Assembly (NCBI RefSeq): GCF_019400745.1
Contig: NZ_WJIB01000028.1
Coordinates: 1 to 36,882, forward strand
Length of the DNA: 36,882 nucleotides
Reading direction: 5' to 3'
DNA from: Cohnella sp. CFH 77786
Lineage (GTDB): Bacteria > Bacillota > Bacilli > Paenibacillales > Paenibacillaceae
Shown here: positions 17,751 to 26,705 of the stretch, one piece after another
How positions within the stretch are numbered: the stretch's first letter is position 1
How the letters are laid out: every line of letters begins with the position of its first letter
Program-made: the position numbers and the translations under genes
Notes under the pieces: model-generated
Databases searched by the model: none
Seen by the model: only the letters and a program-made list of their open reading frames with translations
Told to the model about the DNA's origin: nothing

Positions 17751-19592
17751 ATGAAACGGAAGAGTAAAGGTATCGATCGTTCGCAGCCGCTGTACGACGG
17801 CAGCGTGTTCAAAGTGATGCTGCTGGCCGCGGTCCTGCTCGTACTGTCGACGACGTTGATCGGAGCCGTGTCCTACCGGATCACCCAGAACGAGATCGTC
17901 AAAAAACTGAAGTCGCAGGAGCTGGGCACCATTGCGAAATCGGTCTCTTCCCGGGTCGAGGAGAGAATCGGCCGGGCCGTCGAAACCGCCACGATGCTTG
18001 CGGACGATCCGCTTATCATCGAGTGGGTCAAGGGCGGAGAGCAGGATGCGCGATTGGGTGAAGGCATTCTGGCCAAATTGCGAAGCATTCCCGACGAATT
18101 GGACTACACGACGGCCAGCGTACTCAGCAACGAAACGAAGCACTACTGGTCCGACCATGGGTTGCTGAAAACGGTCAGCCCCGGCGATCCGGACGACGAC
18201 TGGTTTTTCCGGGTCGTCTCGGCCGGCCGCAAAACGACCGTGAACATCGATTGGAACGATAAACTGAAAGACACGTTCGTTTTCACGGACATCTTGATCG
18301 GCGACGTCCGCAATCCGCTCGGGGTCGCAGCCGTCGGCATGAGCCTGAAGGCGCTGTCCGCGGACTTCGCTTCGTACCGCTATGGGGAAGACAGCCATCT
18401 GTGGATGGTGGGGAAGGACGGCTCCATCTATTTATCCGATCGGTTCGAACAGGCCGGCCGCAACATTTCCGAGTACTTATCCCCGGAAGTTCAGCGCAAG
18501 CTGGCCGCCGCCGATCCCGGACAGGAGCTGCTGCTGGAAGAGAAAGACCAGGAAGGGCAGCTGATGGACATGATCAGCCGCCCGATCCCTTCGATGGGGA
18601 CGCGCCTACTCGTGCTCGTGCCGCGAAGCGAGACGGTCGGATTTTTAAGCGCCATCCGAATTCAGACAACCGTGGCCGTGCTCTTCACGATGGGGATTAT
18701 CGTGTTTTTCTTCTACTACGTTTCCCGCAAGCTGGCCAATCCGTACAAACAGGCGTTGCGGATCAACGAACAGCTGGAGCGGATCGTAGCCGACAGAACG
18801 AGGGAATTGGAGCGCAAAAACCGCGAGATGACGGACAGCATCCTCTATGCGAACCGCATCCAGCAGACGGTGCTTCCGTCCGGAGCCAGCCTCGAAAGGG
18901 CGTTTGCGGGGCATTGGGTCGTGTGGAAGCCGCGGGACGTCGTCGGAGGGGATTTCTATTGGACGAAAGAGGTCGGCGGCGTCAAATGGGTGGCGGTTGG
19001 AGATTGCACGGGACACGGGGTTCCCGGAGCATTGATGACGATGCTCGTCGTCTCCCTGCTCAGCCGGATCGCGGACCAGGGAGATAACGATTCTCCCGCC
19101 GGCGTCTTGCGCAAGCTGAACCATCTCCTGAAGCAAACGCTGAACCAGACGGATCCGGAAGGATTGACCGATGACGGCCTCGATTTGGGGCTTTGCTTCG
19201 TACGGGGGGCCGAGGTTACATTCGCGGGAGCGGGCATTGCGGTCTATATTTCGGATTCCGCGGGCGTGCGGATGGTGAAGGGAGACAAACAGAAAATCGG
19301 TTACCGCAGAACGCCGGCGGATTTCGAATACGAGAACCACCCGCTTCCGGCGGACCCGGATGCCGCCTACTATCTCGCTTCCGACGGCGTCGTCGACCAG
19401 AACGGCGGAGCCAAAAACCTCTCTTTGGGAAGAACGCGTCTCATGACCTGGCTGGAGTCGATGCGGCAGCATCCTTTGCCGGAGCAGCGGTTGATTTTCG
19501 AACGTAACTTAGCGGCTTACATGGGGGCCGAGTCTCAACGTGACGACATTGTCCTGCTGGCGTTTCGGTCACGGTACTCGAAGGCGGGATAG
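17751..19592 (+). CDS. siaA: SiaA-like membrane sensor PP2C/SpoIIE phosphatase
   Basis: The product has 613 residues. ATG 17751 follows a GGGGGAA ribosome site. A transmembrane helix (about 20-41) precedes an extracytoplasmic sensor region of Cache-like length (about 45-298, with YYSDHG-like and DSHLWMVGKDGSIY features). A second helix (about 300-324) leads to a short coiled linker (ERIVADRTRELERKNREMTD) and a SpoIIE/PP2C phosphatase domain (about 350-605). Metal-binding motifs are present: VVGGDFYW near 400, VGDCTGHGVPGALMTML near 417, SDGVVDQNGG near 544 and QRDDIVLLAF near 595. The predicted role is signal-controlled dephosphorylation of the SiaC-like protein, opposing SiaB. The gene lies 25 nt after siaC and 12 nt before the CheA-like gene. 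The linker is not a clear HAMP domain. Confidence 0.88.
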   Translation: MKRKSKGIDRSQPLYDGSVFKVMLLAAVLLVLSTTLIGAVSYRITQNEIVKKLKSQELGTIAKSVSSRVEERIGRAVETATMLADDPLIIEWVKGGEQDARLGEGILAKLRSIPDELDYTTASVLSNETKHYWSDHGLLKTVSPGDPDDDWFFRVVSAGRKTTVNIDWNDKLKDTFVFTDILIGDVRNPLGVAAVGMSLKALSADFASYRYGEDSHLWMVGKDGSIYLSDRFEQAGRNISEYLSPEVQRKLAAADPGQELLLEEKDQEGQLMDMISRPIPSMGTRLLVLVPRSETVGFLSAIRIQTTVAVLFTMGIIVFFFYYVSRKLANPYKQALRINEQLERIVADRTRELERKNREMTDSILYANRIQQTVLPSGASLERAFAGHWVVWKPRDVVGGDFYWTKEVGGVKWVAVGDCTGHGVPGALMTMLVVSLLSRIADQGDNDSPAGVLRKLNHLLKQTLNQTDPEGLTDDGLDLGLCFVRGAEVTFAGAGIAVYISDSAGVRMVKGDKQKIGYRRTPADFEYENHPLPADPDAAYYLASDGVVDQNGGAKNLSLGRTRLMTWLESMRQHPLPEQRLIFERNLAAYMGAESQRDDIVLLAFRSRYSKAG

Positions 19593-19604
19593 GGGGAGCG
19601 GACG

Positions 19605-21167
19605 ATGGAAACGGGCCGGGTCAATCTGGAATCGTTCAGGGCGGAACAGGAAAAGCTGCTGCGGGAAATGAACAAAATGCTTCGCATCAGCGACGCCCAA
19701 AGCCTCGCCCTCGTCCGGATCAAATCGGAGCTCAAAGCTTTGTTGGACAATGCCGGGCAAGGTTTTCTGACGTTCGACCGCAGCCTGGCGGTGCGGAAGC
19801 AGTACAGCGCGGAATGCAAACGAATATTCGGACGCAGGATCGGCGGTCTGCCGTTTGCCGGACTGCTCTATCCCGGGGAATCGGAGGAGCGGGAGCAGAC
19901 GGAAACGATCCTGCGGATGATTCTCGAGGAACGGGACGAGTTCCTGCGGGCCATGTGGTTGGATTTACTGCCGAAGGAACGGACGATCCATGGAGCAACG
20001 GTGAGGCTGGCATATAAGATCGTCGACGAACCGGACGGTGAGCCGTTCTGCATGGCGATTCTGACCGATATTACGCACGAGCGGAAGCTGGAATCCGAAG
20101 TGGAACGAGAAAGGCGCATGCTCAAAATGGTGGTCCGGGCGGTTAAGGGCGGAGACGAGTTAGCCGATGTCATTGCCGCGTACCGCCGCTTCTGTGAATC
20201 GCCTCCCGGCGCGTTGGCCCGGCTTGAAGCGGACTTGCCTGCGGCGTTCGAGGATTTTTACCGCTCTGTCCATACGTTCAAAGGGAACTTCGCGCAGTAC
20301 GGTTTCGTGCACATCGTTCCGAAACTGCACGAGCTGGAGACGGAGCTGTCCGTCCGCCGTCAGGAGCTGCTGCAAGCGCCGATCGAGTCGTTCGCGCAGT
20401 TCGTCGCATCGCACCGCATGTCCGCATGGCTGGAGGAGGATACGGCCTTTCTTGGGCAGGTGCTGGGCGGCAAGTTCCTGCAGCCTTCCGGCGTGTTGAT
20501 GGTGGAGGAGGAAAAGCTTGCCGGGCTGGAGCGCAAAATCTCCGATTTGCTTCCGCCCCGGGAAGCCGGCGCGCTTCTTGCCGAGCTGCGGAAACTTCGC
20601 CATCGCCCGATCGCCGAGCTGCTGAAGCCGTATCCCGAATGGGTGTCCGGAACGGCGGCGAAGCTGGGCAAGGCGATTTATCCCCTCAAGGTAGAAGGAG
20701 AACCTATCGCCGTCGAGCTGGAACGCTATCGGCCGTTTGCCCGGTCGCTCGTTCATGTTTTCAGCAATATGATCGACCATGGTATCGAGCCGGAAGAGCG
20801 GCGGCTATTGGGGGGCAAAGATCCGATCGGCCGCATCACCTGCACGCTGGAGCGCAGACGGGATTGCTTGATCTTGAGGATCTCCGACGACGGTAAGGGC
20901 ATTGATCCGGCGGAGGTCCGCAAGCGGGCCGCGGCTGCGGGGATGTACGGCGAAGAGGAGGCGGCCCGGATACCGGACGAAGAGATCGTTCAGTTGATTT
21001 TCCTCGGCGGGTTGTCGACACGCGATGAGGTGAGCGGCCTGTCGGGTCGAGGAGTCGGACTGGCCGCCGTGAAACGGGAGGCGGAAAGGATCGGCGGATC
21101 GGTCCGGGTGGAGACGAGGCTGGGGACAGGCTGTTCTTTTATTTTCGATTTGCCGTTGATGGAGTAG
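19605..21167 (+). CDS. CheA-like Hpt/ATPase kinase without CheW domain
   Basis: This 520-residue cytoplasmic protein starts at ATG 19605 behind AGGGGGAG. After a coiled N-terminus comes a PAS-like segment (about 45-165; LLDNAGQGFLTFDRSL and MAILTDITHE motifs). An Hpt domain follows with H223 in HTFKGNFAQYGF, then a CheA P3/P4-like region (RHRPIAELLKPYP, AKLGKAI, N-box VFSNMIDHGIEP near 385, DDGKGI near 427, GRGVGLAAVK near 481). It lacks the CheW-binding P5 domain and any receiver. The entire architecture is repeated as the C-terminal third of the hybrid kinase at 26841. Placement directly after siaA suggests it is the output or an extra input of the Sia-like switch. Its likely phosphoacceptors are the REC proteins at 4496 and 30956, but nothing in sequence proves which. 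Confidence 0.85.
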   Translation: METGRVNLESFRAEQEKLLREMNKMLRISDAQSLALVRIKSELKALLDNAGQGFLTFDRSLAVRKQYSAECKRIFGRRIGGLPFAGLLYPGESEEREQTETILRMILEERDEFLRAMWLDLLPKERTIHGATVRLAYKIVDEPDGEPFCMAILTDITHERKLESEVERERRMLKMVVRAVKGGDELADVIAAYRRFCESPPGALARLEADLPAAFEDFYRSVHTFKGNFAQYGFVHIVPKLHELETELSVRRQELLQAPIESFAQFVASHRMSAWLEEDTAFLGQVLGGKFLQPSGVLMVEEEKLAGLERKISDLLPPREAGALLAELRKLRHRPIAELLKPYPEWVSGTAAKLGKAIYPLKVEGEPIAVELERYRPFARSLVHVFSNMIDHGIEPEERRLLGGKDPIGRITCTLERRRDCLILRISDDGKGIDPAEVRKRAAAAGMYGEEEAARIPDEEIVQLIFLGGLSTRDEVSGLSGRGVGLAAVKREAERIGGSVRVETRLGTGCSFIFDLPLME

Positions 21168-21256
21168 AGGGTTTGATGCCCTGACCACGGAAGAGCGGAA
21201 TCCGGAAAATCGTGACATGGATCGAGCGCGGATTCGCGGTATGGAGGAACGGACTC

Positions 21257-22696
21257 GTGACCAAGGAAATCAGCCGCCGTCAATTTCTTAAAGGAGCGTT
21301 TATGCTTGGAGCCTCGATCCTCGTATCCGGATGCACAGGCACAGCCAAGAATCTCACCGTCGCAAGCAAGACGGCAGACGGCAATAAAAAGGAAGAAACG
21401 TCAAGCGGAAACGCGGAAGTGCTCGTGATCGGTGCCGGCATCGCGGGGCTGGCGGCCGCACGGGAGCTTCGCTCCGCCGGATACAAGGTCGTGATCCTCG
21501 AAGGGCGCGACAGAATCGGAGGACGATTGTGGACGGACCGGTCGTGCCCGGACTTTCCCTTCGATAGGGGCGCTTCGTGGATTCACGGGATACGCGGAAA
21601 CCCCATTGCCGATATGGCAAAACACTGGAACATCGCCGGCGTTCCGTTCGACTACGATTCTAAAGCCTTATACGGTTCGGACGGAACGTTGTTGTCCGAT
21701 GAGGAAATAGACCGGATTTACGAGAGATTCGACGGTCTGATGACGTACTTGGAAGATATCCGGGAAGGGCTGGAAGAGGACAGTCGAATGAGCATGAAAC
21801 AGGCATTCGACCGGTGGATCGACGGCGTGCGCTTGTCGGAATCGGAACGGACCGGGCTCGATTATGCGATCAACACGGAAATCGAGCACGAGTATGCCGC
21901 CGATATCTCCGAGCTGTCGCTGCTGAACGGGGATTGGGGCCGCGAACGGGAAGGCGGGGATACGCTGATCACCGGCGGGTACGGAGGCATCGCTGCCGGA
22001 CTTGCCGAGGATCTCGATATCCGGCTTGGCCATCTCGTGCGGCGCATCGAATGGGATCGGAATCACGTTAATGTAATCACGAACCGTGCCCGCTTCCGCG
22101 CGGATCGGGTAGTCGTTACCCTTCCTCTCGGCGTGCTGAAAAGCGGCAATGTCATTTTCTCGCCGGAACTGCCGGAGACGAAACGGAGGGCGATCCGCAA
22201 CATCGGAATGGGCGTGCTGAACAAGCTGTATTTGCGTTTTCCGGAACCGTTCTGGGACGAGAACAGCAGCATGCTGGGCTACATCTCCCAAATCAAAGGG
22301 GAGTGGGCGGAATTCGTGAACTTGGCCAAATATACGGGGCAGCCGGCCCTGGTCGGTTTTTCCGCCGCCGCGAACGCCCGCATGATGGAAAAAGGGTCGG
22401 ACGAGCGGGTCGTAGCGTCGGCGATGGACGTTTTGCGTACGATCTACGGCGAAGACATCCCCGATCCGACGGGATGGAAGATCACGCGCTGGGGAACCGA
22501 CCCTTTCGCTTACGGCTCGTATTCCTTCATGGCGCCGGGGGCAAGCGGCAAGGACATCGAAGAGCTCGCGAGACCGGTGGGGGGGCGTCTGTTTTTTGCC
22601 GGAGAGGCGACCTCTGGCGAGTACGCGGCCACCGTTCACGGAGCGTACTTCAGCGGGATTCGGGAGGCGAAGCGGATCGGGAAATTAGAGCGGTAA
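21257..22696 (+). CDS. Tat-exported lipoprotein flavin amine oxidase
   Basis: This 479-residue FAD-dependent amine oxidase is of the monoamine/polyamine oxidase type. GTG 21257 is preferred because GGAGG (21243-21247) is 9 nt upstream; an in-frame ATG at 21212 lacks a good site. From the GTG the protein starts MTKEISRRQFLKG, a twin-arginine motif, followed by a hydrophobic stretch and lipobox VSGC (C26). It is thus predicted to be folded with FAD in the cytoplasm, exported by Tat and lipid-anchored. The FAD-binding GAGIAGLAAARELR and EGRDRIGGR motifs follow near residues 58-90. The C-terminal FAD contact LFFAGEATSGEYAATVHGAY is intact. It sits 89 nt after the CheA-like gene without a terminator, so it appears to be the last gene of that operon. 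The substrate is unknown; reaction would yield an aldehyde and hydrogen peroxide outside the membrane. Confidence 0.88.
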   Translation: MTKEISRRQFLKGAFMLGASILVSGCTGTAKNLTVASKTADGNKKEETSSGNAEVLVIGAGIAGLAAARELRSAGYKVVILEGRDRIGGRLWTDRSCPDFPFDRGASWIHGIRGNPIADMAKHWNIAGVPFDYDSKALYGSDGTLLSDEEIDRIYERFDGLMTYLEDIREGLEEDSRMSMKQAFDRWIDGVRLSESERTGLDYAINTEIEHEYAADISELSLLNGDWGREREGGDTLITGGYGGIAAGLAEDLDIRLGHLVRRIEWDRNHVNVITNRARFRADRVVVTLPLGVLKSGNVIFSPELPETKRRAIRNIGMGVLNKLYLRFPEPFWDENSSMLGYISQIKGEWAEFVNLAKYTGQPALVGFSAAANARMMEKGSDERVVASAMDVLRTIYGEDIPDPTGWKITRWGTDPFAYGSYSFMAPGASGKDIEELARPVGGRLFFAGEATSGEYAATVHGAYFSGIREAKRIGKLER

Positions 22697-22783
22697 TACA
22701 GCTGTAAGGGCGGCCATCGACATGACGTGAAACGCGGTCCAACACGGCTTCGGAGACCGTTCACCGAGATGAATCTTGCGAGT

Positions 22784-22830
22784 AAAGACGGTCCCGGCTC
22801 GAACGGTCGGAGGGCCGTCTTTTCATTTTC
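22784..22830 (+). terminator. intrinsic terminator after the sia-like operon
   Basis: AAAGACGGTCCC (22784-22795) pairs with GGGCCGTCTTT (22812-22822), with one bulge, followed by TTCATTTTC. It lies 88 nt after the amine oxidase stop and just before the next shared box. Confidence 0.82.
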
Positions 22831-22871
22831 GACGGTCGGCGGCTAGGCGCTGCGGAAATAAATTGTTCCGA

Positions 22872-22916
22872 CCCTAACTTTGGTCAGGTGTCCACTGTTA
22901 TCGTATCCCATAAAAT
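22872..22916 (+). promoter_or_regulatory. shared box plus -10, copy 4 (cadherin-repeat SLH gene)
   Basis: Box CCCTAACTTTGGTCAGGTGT lies at 22872-22891 and the -10 hexamer TAAAAT at 22911-22916. TCAGGTG starts at 22884, again 27 nt before the -10. No -35 consensus is present (GTGTCC). The leader is about 30 nt. Confidence 0.8.
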
Positions 22917-22955
22917 GAGAACCGGGTTGACCTATCCATAACGGGAGGAATGGCT

Positions 22956-25900
22956 TTGTACACTTTTCGCAGAAAGATATCGCATTTCATCTTGGCGGCG
23001 ATTCTCGGGGTTGGCGGAATTTCGGGATTGCTGATGCCGGGGGGCAGCCTTGCTTATGCGGCAGCACCTGTAGCAAACGGAGATACCGCGACGGTGGAGG
23101 AAGACAGCGGGGCGAACGCGATCAACGTGCTCGCGAACGACTCGGATGTAGACGGCGATGCGCTTACGATAATCGCAGTGACCCAGAGCGTACATGGGAC
23201 AGTGGCGATAACGGGCGGGGGCACCGGCCTCACTTACACGCCGAATGAAAATTACGTTGGTTCGGATTCGCTCACCTACACGGTACACGATGGAAACGGC
23301 GGCACCTCGACGGCGACGGTTAACGTAACCGTGACGGGTGTCAACGACGGGCCGTCAGCGGGCGGCGATACCGCGACGGTGGAGGAAGACAGCGGGGCGA
23401 ACGCGATCAACGTGCTCGCGAATGACTCGGATGTAGACGGCGATACGCTTACGATAATCGCAGTGACCCAGAGCCTACATGGGACGGTGGCGATAACGGG
23501 CGGGGGCACCGGCCTCACTTACACGCCGAATGAAAATTACGTTGGTTCGGATTCGCTCACCTACACGGTACACGATGGAAACGGCGGCACCTCGACGGCA
23601 ACGGTTACCGTAACCGTGACGGGTGTCAACGACGGGCCGTCAGCGGGCGGCGATACAACGACGGTGGAGGAAGACAGCGGGGCGAACGCGATCAACGTGC
23701 TCGCGAACGACTCGGATATCGACGGCGATACGCTTACGATCATTGCGGTGACCCAGAGCGCCCATGGACTCGTGGAGATAACGGAGGGAGGCACGGGCCT
23801 CACTTATACGCCGGATACGAATTTCAACGGCCCGGATTCGTTCACCTACACGGTGAGCGACCATAACGGCGGCACCTCGACGGCGACGGTTAACGTAACC
23901 GTGACGGGTGTCAACGACGGGCCGTCAGCGGGCGGCGATACCGCGACGGTGGAGGAAGACAGCGGGGCGAACGCGATCAACGTGCTCGCGAACGACTCGG
24001 ATGTAGACGGCGATACGCTTACGATCATTGCAGTGACCCAGAGCGCCCATGGACTCGTGGAGATAACGGAGGGAGGCACGGGCCTTACATATACGCCGGA
24101 TACGAATTACAACGGCCCGGATTCGTTCACCTACACGGTGAACGACAACCACGGCGGCACTTCGACGTCGACGGTCACCTTGACGGTGAACAGCGTAAAC
24201 GATACGCCAACGGCAAACGATGATCCCGTCACCGTGGAAGAAGACAGCAGGGCGAACGCCATTGACGTACTTGCCAACGATTCCGATTTAGAAGGCGACA
24301 GCCTATCGATTATCGAAGTCACCGATGGTGCTCACGGTAAGGCAGTCGTGACGGGGAACGGTAAAAGCGTTGAATATACGCCAGCTGCCGACTATAGCGG
24401 TCTGGATACGTTCACCTATAAGGTGAGCGACGGGCATGGCGGATCGGCAACCGCGACGGTTCGCATTACGATCGACAAATTGTCGTACACCATCGCACCG
24501 CTCGCTGACTTGAGGTTGACGGATTTGAACGCCGGCTATCTGCCGGGATCTCAGCAAACCCAAACGGTTACGGTGAGCCGTAAGGGTACGGGGCCCTTAA
24601 AAAATATGTCCGTCGCGCTAAGCGGAACGAACGCTGCCGATTTTACGGTCACCCAACCCGTACACGGTACGTTGGATTCCGCCACTCCGACGACGGCCTT
24701 CACCGTGAAAGGCAAGGATGGATTGGCAGCCGGAACCCATACGGCAACGGTTACCGTATCAGCAACCAAGATGACGCCAGTGACTTTCTCGGTGACTCAG
24801 GTCGTCTACAACAGGCCGTCCAATAGCCCTGGCGGAAGCGGCACGCCTCCATCGGACGGGCCGAAGAACACGACCAAGCCAACGAAATCCGATGCGCAGA
24901 CGCTGGTTAACGGCAAGGCGGAAAGCGTGGGAACCGCCACAACGACAACCGTAAACGGCCGGACGGTTACGACGGTTACCGTCGATCCGGCGAAAGTCCA
25001 GCCGAAACTCGAAAGCTCTGAAAAAGGGACGGTCATCACGATACAAGGGGATGCGAACGCCGACGTTGTCATCGGGGAACTGAACGGACAACTGATCCAA
25101 GACTTGGCTCAGAATCAGGCGGTTATCGTCATTCAATCCAAGGACGGCTCCTATTCTTTGCCTCTGGAACGGATTTCTATGGATTCGCTCGCGAAGCCAT
25201 TCGGCACGGATGTTCAGCTTCAAGACGTGCAACTGCTGATCGAAATGTCGAAGCCGACGGCGGAAACGGAGAAGTTGGTGGCATATTCGGCAGTTCAAGG
25301 GGAGTTTACGATCGTGGCGCCTCCTCTTGAATTTAAGGTAAGCGGGGTTAGCGGAGGGCGGAAGTTCGAACTGACCCGGTTCGAGGGCTACGTCGAACGC
25401 ACGATTGCTCTTCCTGCTGACGCGGACCCCAGCAAGGTCACGACAGCGCTCGTCATCGAACCTGACGGCAAGACCCGCCAAGTTCCGACCAAGATCGTCG
25501 AAATCGACGGCAAGTATCATGCCAAGATGAGCAGTCTGACGAACAGTATTTATGCCGTTGTTTGGCATCCGGTTGATTTTCAAGACGTTGCCCGGCATTG
25601 GGCGAAGGATGCCGTGAACGACATGGGATCCCGAATGATCGTCAGCGGTGTGGGCGATGGTCGGTTCGGCCCGGACCAGCATATTACTCGCGCCGAGTTT
25701 GCCGCGATGATCATCCGGGCTTTGGGGCTGAAGACCGTCAACGGTTCGATCCCGTTCACGGATATCGCGGCATCCGACTGGTATCGCGACGCGATTCAAA
25801 CCGCGTACGCTTACGGCTTTATCGGAGGGTTCCCGGACGGCACGTTCCGTCCGCTGGACGCCATCTCGCGTGAGCAGGCCATGGCGATGCTGGTCAAAGC

Positions 25901-26138
25901 GATGGAGATCACCGGGCTGCAGGCGAAGCTTCAGGCCGGCGGCGAGGCGCGTTTGCTCGAATCGTACGCGGATGTCGGCGAGCTTTCGGAATGGGCAAGA
26001 CCAAGCATGTCCGCGGGCTTGCAGGCGGGAATCGTCTCCGGCCGAACCGCCACGCTGCTCGCGCCCAAGGGGATGATCACCCGAGCGGAGGCCGCAGTCA
26101 TCGTAAGGCGGATGCTGCAAGAATCCGGTTTGATCTGA
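22956..26138 (+). CDS. SLH-anchored protein with five cadherin-like repeats
   Basis: This secreted surface protein has about 1060 residues. TTG 22956 is preferred because GGAGG (22944-22948) is 7 nt upstream; the ATG at 22950 is only 1 nt from it. The signal peptide runs from YTFRRKISHF through a hydrophobic core to AYA-AAP. Five Big_9/cadherin-like repeats of 95 residues follow (about 40-515), each with NGDTATVEEDSGANAINVLA and DGDxLTI motifs and a YTVxDxxGG close. These acidic motifs fit calcium-binding rigid stalks. Next come an Ig-like domain (about 515-625), a Pro/Thr linker, a stalk region common to Paenibacillus-type SLH proteins (about 650-875) and three SLH domains (about 880-1060). 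The first four repeats are nearly identical at DNA level. Likely role: adhesin or cell-surface spacer. Confidence 0.9.
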   Translation: MYTFRRKISHFILAAILGVGGISGLLMPGGSLAYAAAPVANGDTATVEEDSGANAINVLANDSDVDGDALTIIAVTQSVHGTVAITGGGTGLTYTPNENYVGSDSLTYTVHDGNGGTSTATVNVTVTGVNDGPSAGGDTATVEEDSGANAINVLANDSDVDGDTLTIIAVTQSLHGTVAITGGGTGLTYTPNENYVGSDSLTYTVHDGNGGTSTATVTVTVTGVNDGPSAGGDTTTVEEDSGANAINVLANDSDIDGDTLTIIAVTQSAHGLVEITEGGTGLTYTPDTNFNGPDSFTYTVSDHNGGTSTATVNVTVTGVNDGPSAGGDTATVEEDSGANAINVLANDSDVDGDTLTIIAVTQSAHGLVEITEGGTGLTYTPDTNYNGPDSFTYTVNDNHGGTSTSTVTLTVNSVNDTPTANDDPVTVEEDSRANAIDVLANDSDLEGDSLSIIEVTDGAHGKAVVTGNGKSVEYTPAADYSGLDTFTYKVSDGHGGSATATVRITIDKLSYTIAPLADLRLTDLNAGYLPGSQQTQTVTVSRKGTGPLKNMSVALSGTNAADFTVTQPVHGTLDSATPTTAFTVKGKDGLAAGTHTATVTVSATKMTPVTFSVTQVVYNRPSNSPGGSGTPPSDGPKNTTKPTKSDAQTLVNGKAESVGTATTTTVNGRTVTTVTVDPAKVQPKLESSEKGTVITIQGDANADVVIGELNGQLIQDLAQNQAVIVIQSKDGSYSLPLERISMDSLAKPFGTDVQLQDVQLLIEMSKPTAETEKLVAYSAVQGEFTIVAPPLEFKVSGVSGGRKFELTRFEGYVERTIALPADADPSKVTTALVIEPDGKTRQVPTKIVEIDGKYHAKMSSLTNSIYAVVWHPVDFQDVARHWAKDAVNDMGSRMIVSGVGDGRFGPDQHITRAEFAAMIIRALGLKTVNGSIPFTDIAASDWYRDAIQTAYAYGFIGGFPDGTFRPLDAISREQAMAMLVKAMEITGLQAKLQAGGEARLLESYADVGELSEWARPSMSAGLQAGIVSGRTATLLAPKGMITRAEAAVIVRRMLQESGLI
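23090..24514 (+). repeat. 285-bp in-frame tandem repeats, four close copies plus one diverged
   Basis: The string GACGGTGGAGGAAGACAGC recurs at 23090, 23375, 23660 and 23945, exactly 285 bp apart, and a diverged version (CACCGTGGAAGAAGACAGC) occurs at 24230. Copies 1 and 2 resemble each other most (HGTVAITGGG), as do copies 3 and 4 (HGLVEITEGG). This suggests pairwise duplication or gene conversion. Copy number is likely to vary between strains. Confidence 0.9.
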
Positions 26139-26225
26139 TTCCTCCGAACCGCACGGACCGTTTCCCTCTGCCATGAAAGCGGGGGAGGTGGAGAAATACG
26201 CGATAGAGCCGTCATCCGGAAGTAC

Positions 26226-26578
26226 ATGATTAAGCGGAGGTGCTGCCATGAGTGGGCGAATCGACTTACGGCTTTGATGTTGGCTTTATGCATCATGCGA
26301 TTTCCTTTCGGAGGTGCGAACGCGGAAGCTGCGACGGCAACCGGTCAAGATCTCGCAGGACACTGGGCGGCAACGCCATTGACAAAGTGGAAGGAAAAAG
26401 GCTGGTTGAACGGTTATGCGACGGTACCATCCGACCCGATCAACAGGTGACGCGGGGCGAGTTTATGGCGCTCGTCAATAAATCGTTCGGATTTACCCGA
26501 ATCGGGTAGGGATGTGAAGTCCTCCGATTGGGTTTACCCGGAATTGCGGAAAGCGGTTGAGGCGGGTTACATCTCCTG
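26226..26578 (+). pseudogene. decayed SLH-domain protein gene
   Basis: From ATG 26226 the frame reads a signal-peptide-like stretch (ALMLALCIMRFPFGGANAEA), then an SLH start (DLAGHWAATPLTKWKEKGWL), and stops at 26450. Sequence in another frame continues the SLH domain (DGTIRPDQQVTRGEFMALVN) and stops near 26509. A third segment (SDWVYPELRKAVEAGYIS) runs to a stop near 26578. Joined, they form about one and a half SLH domains, so at least two frameshifts have occurred and the rest is lost. A better ribosome site (GGAGGTG) serves ATG 26248, whose frame closes after nine codons, perhaps another lesion. It lies 87 nt after the intact SLH gene and has no shared box. Confidence 0.85.
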
Positions 26579-26630
26579 ACTTCACTTCGGGCCAAATCCT
26601 GACTCTGATCGAGACGGATGAGGAAGATCA

Positions 26631-26671
26631 ACTCCCCTGCCTGGCATAAGCCCGGGGCAGGGGAGTTTTTT
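26631..26671 (+). terminator. strong intrinsic terminator after the SLH pseudogene
   Basis: ACTCCCCTGCC (26631-26641) pairs with GGGCAGGGGAGT (26655-26666), with a 13-nt loop and a following T run. It closes the fourth transcription unit, including the pseudogene, 35 bp before the fifth shared box. Confidence 0.9.
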
Positions 26672-26705
26672 AGCCCCCTTATTTACGCCGAAAAAAAAGA
26701 GCATG

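Noticed and set aside
16776..19592. Rsb/Spo-type sigma-factor partner switch
   Set aside because: The kinase and small phosphoprotein match SiaB and SiaC signatures (DUF6272, DUF1987) better than RsbW/RsbV. No sigma-factor gene is present in the operon.
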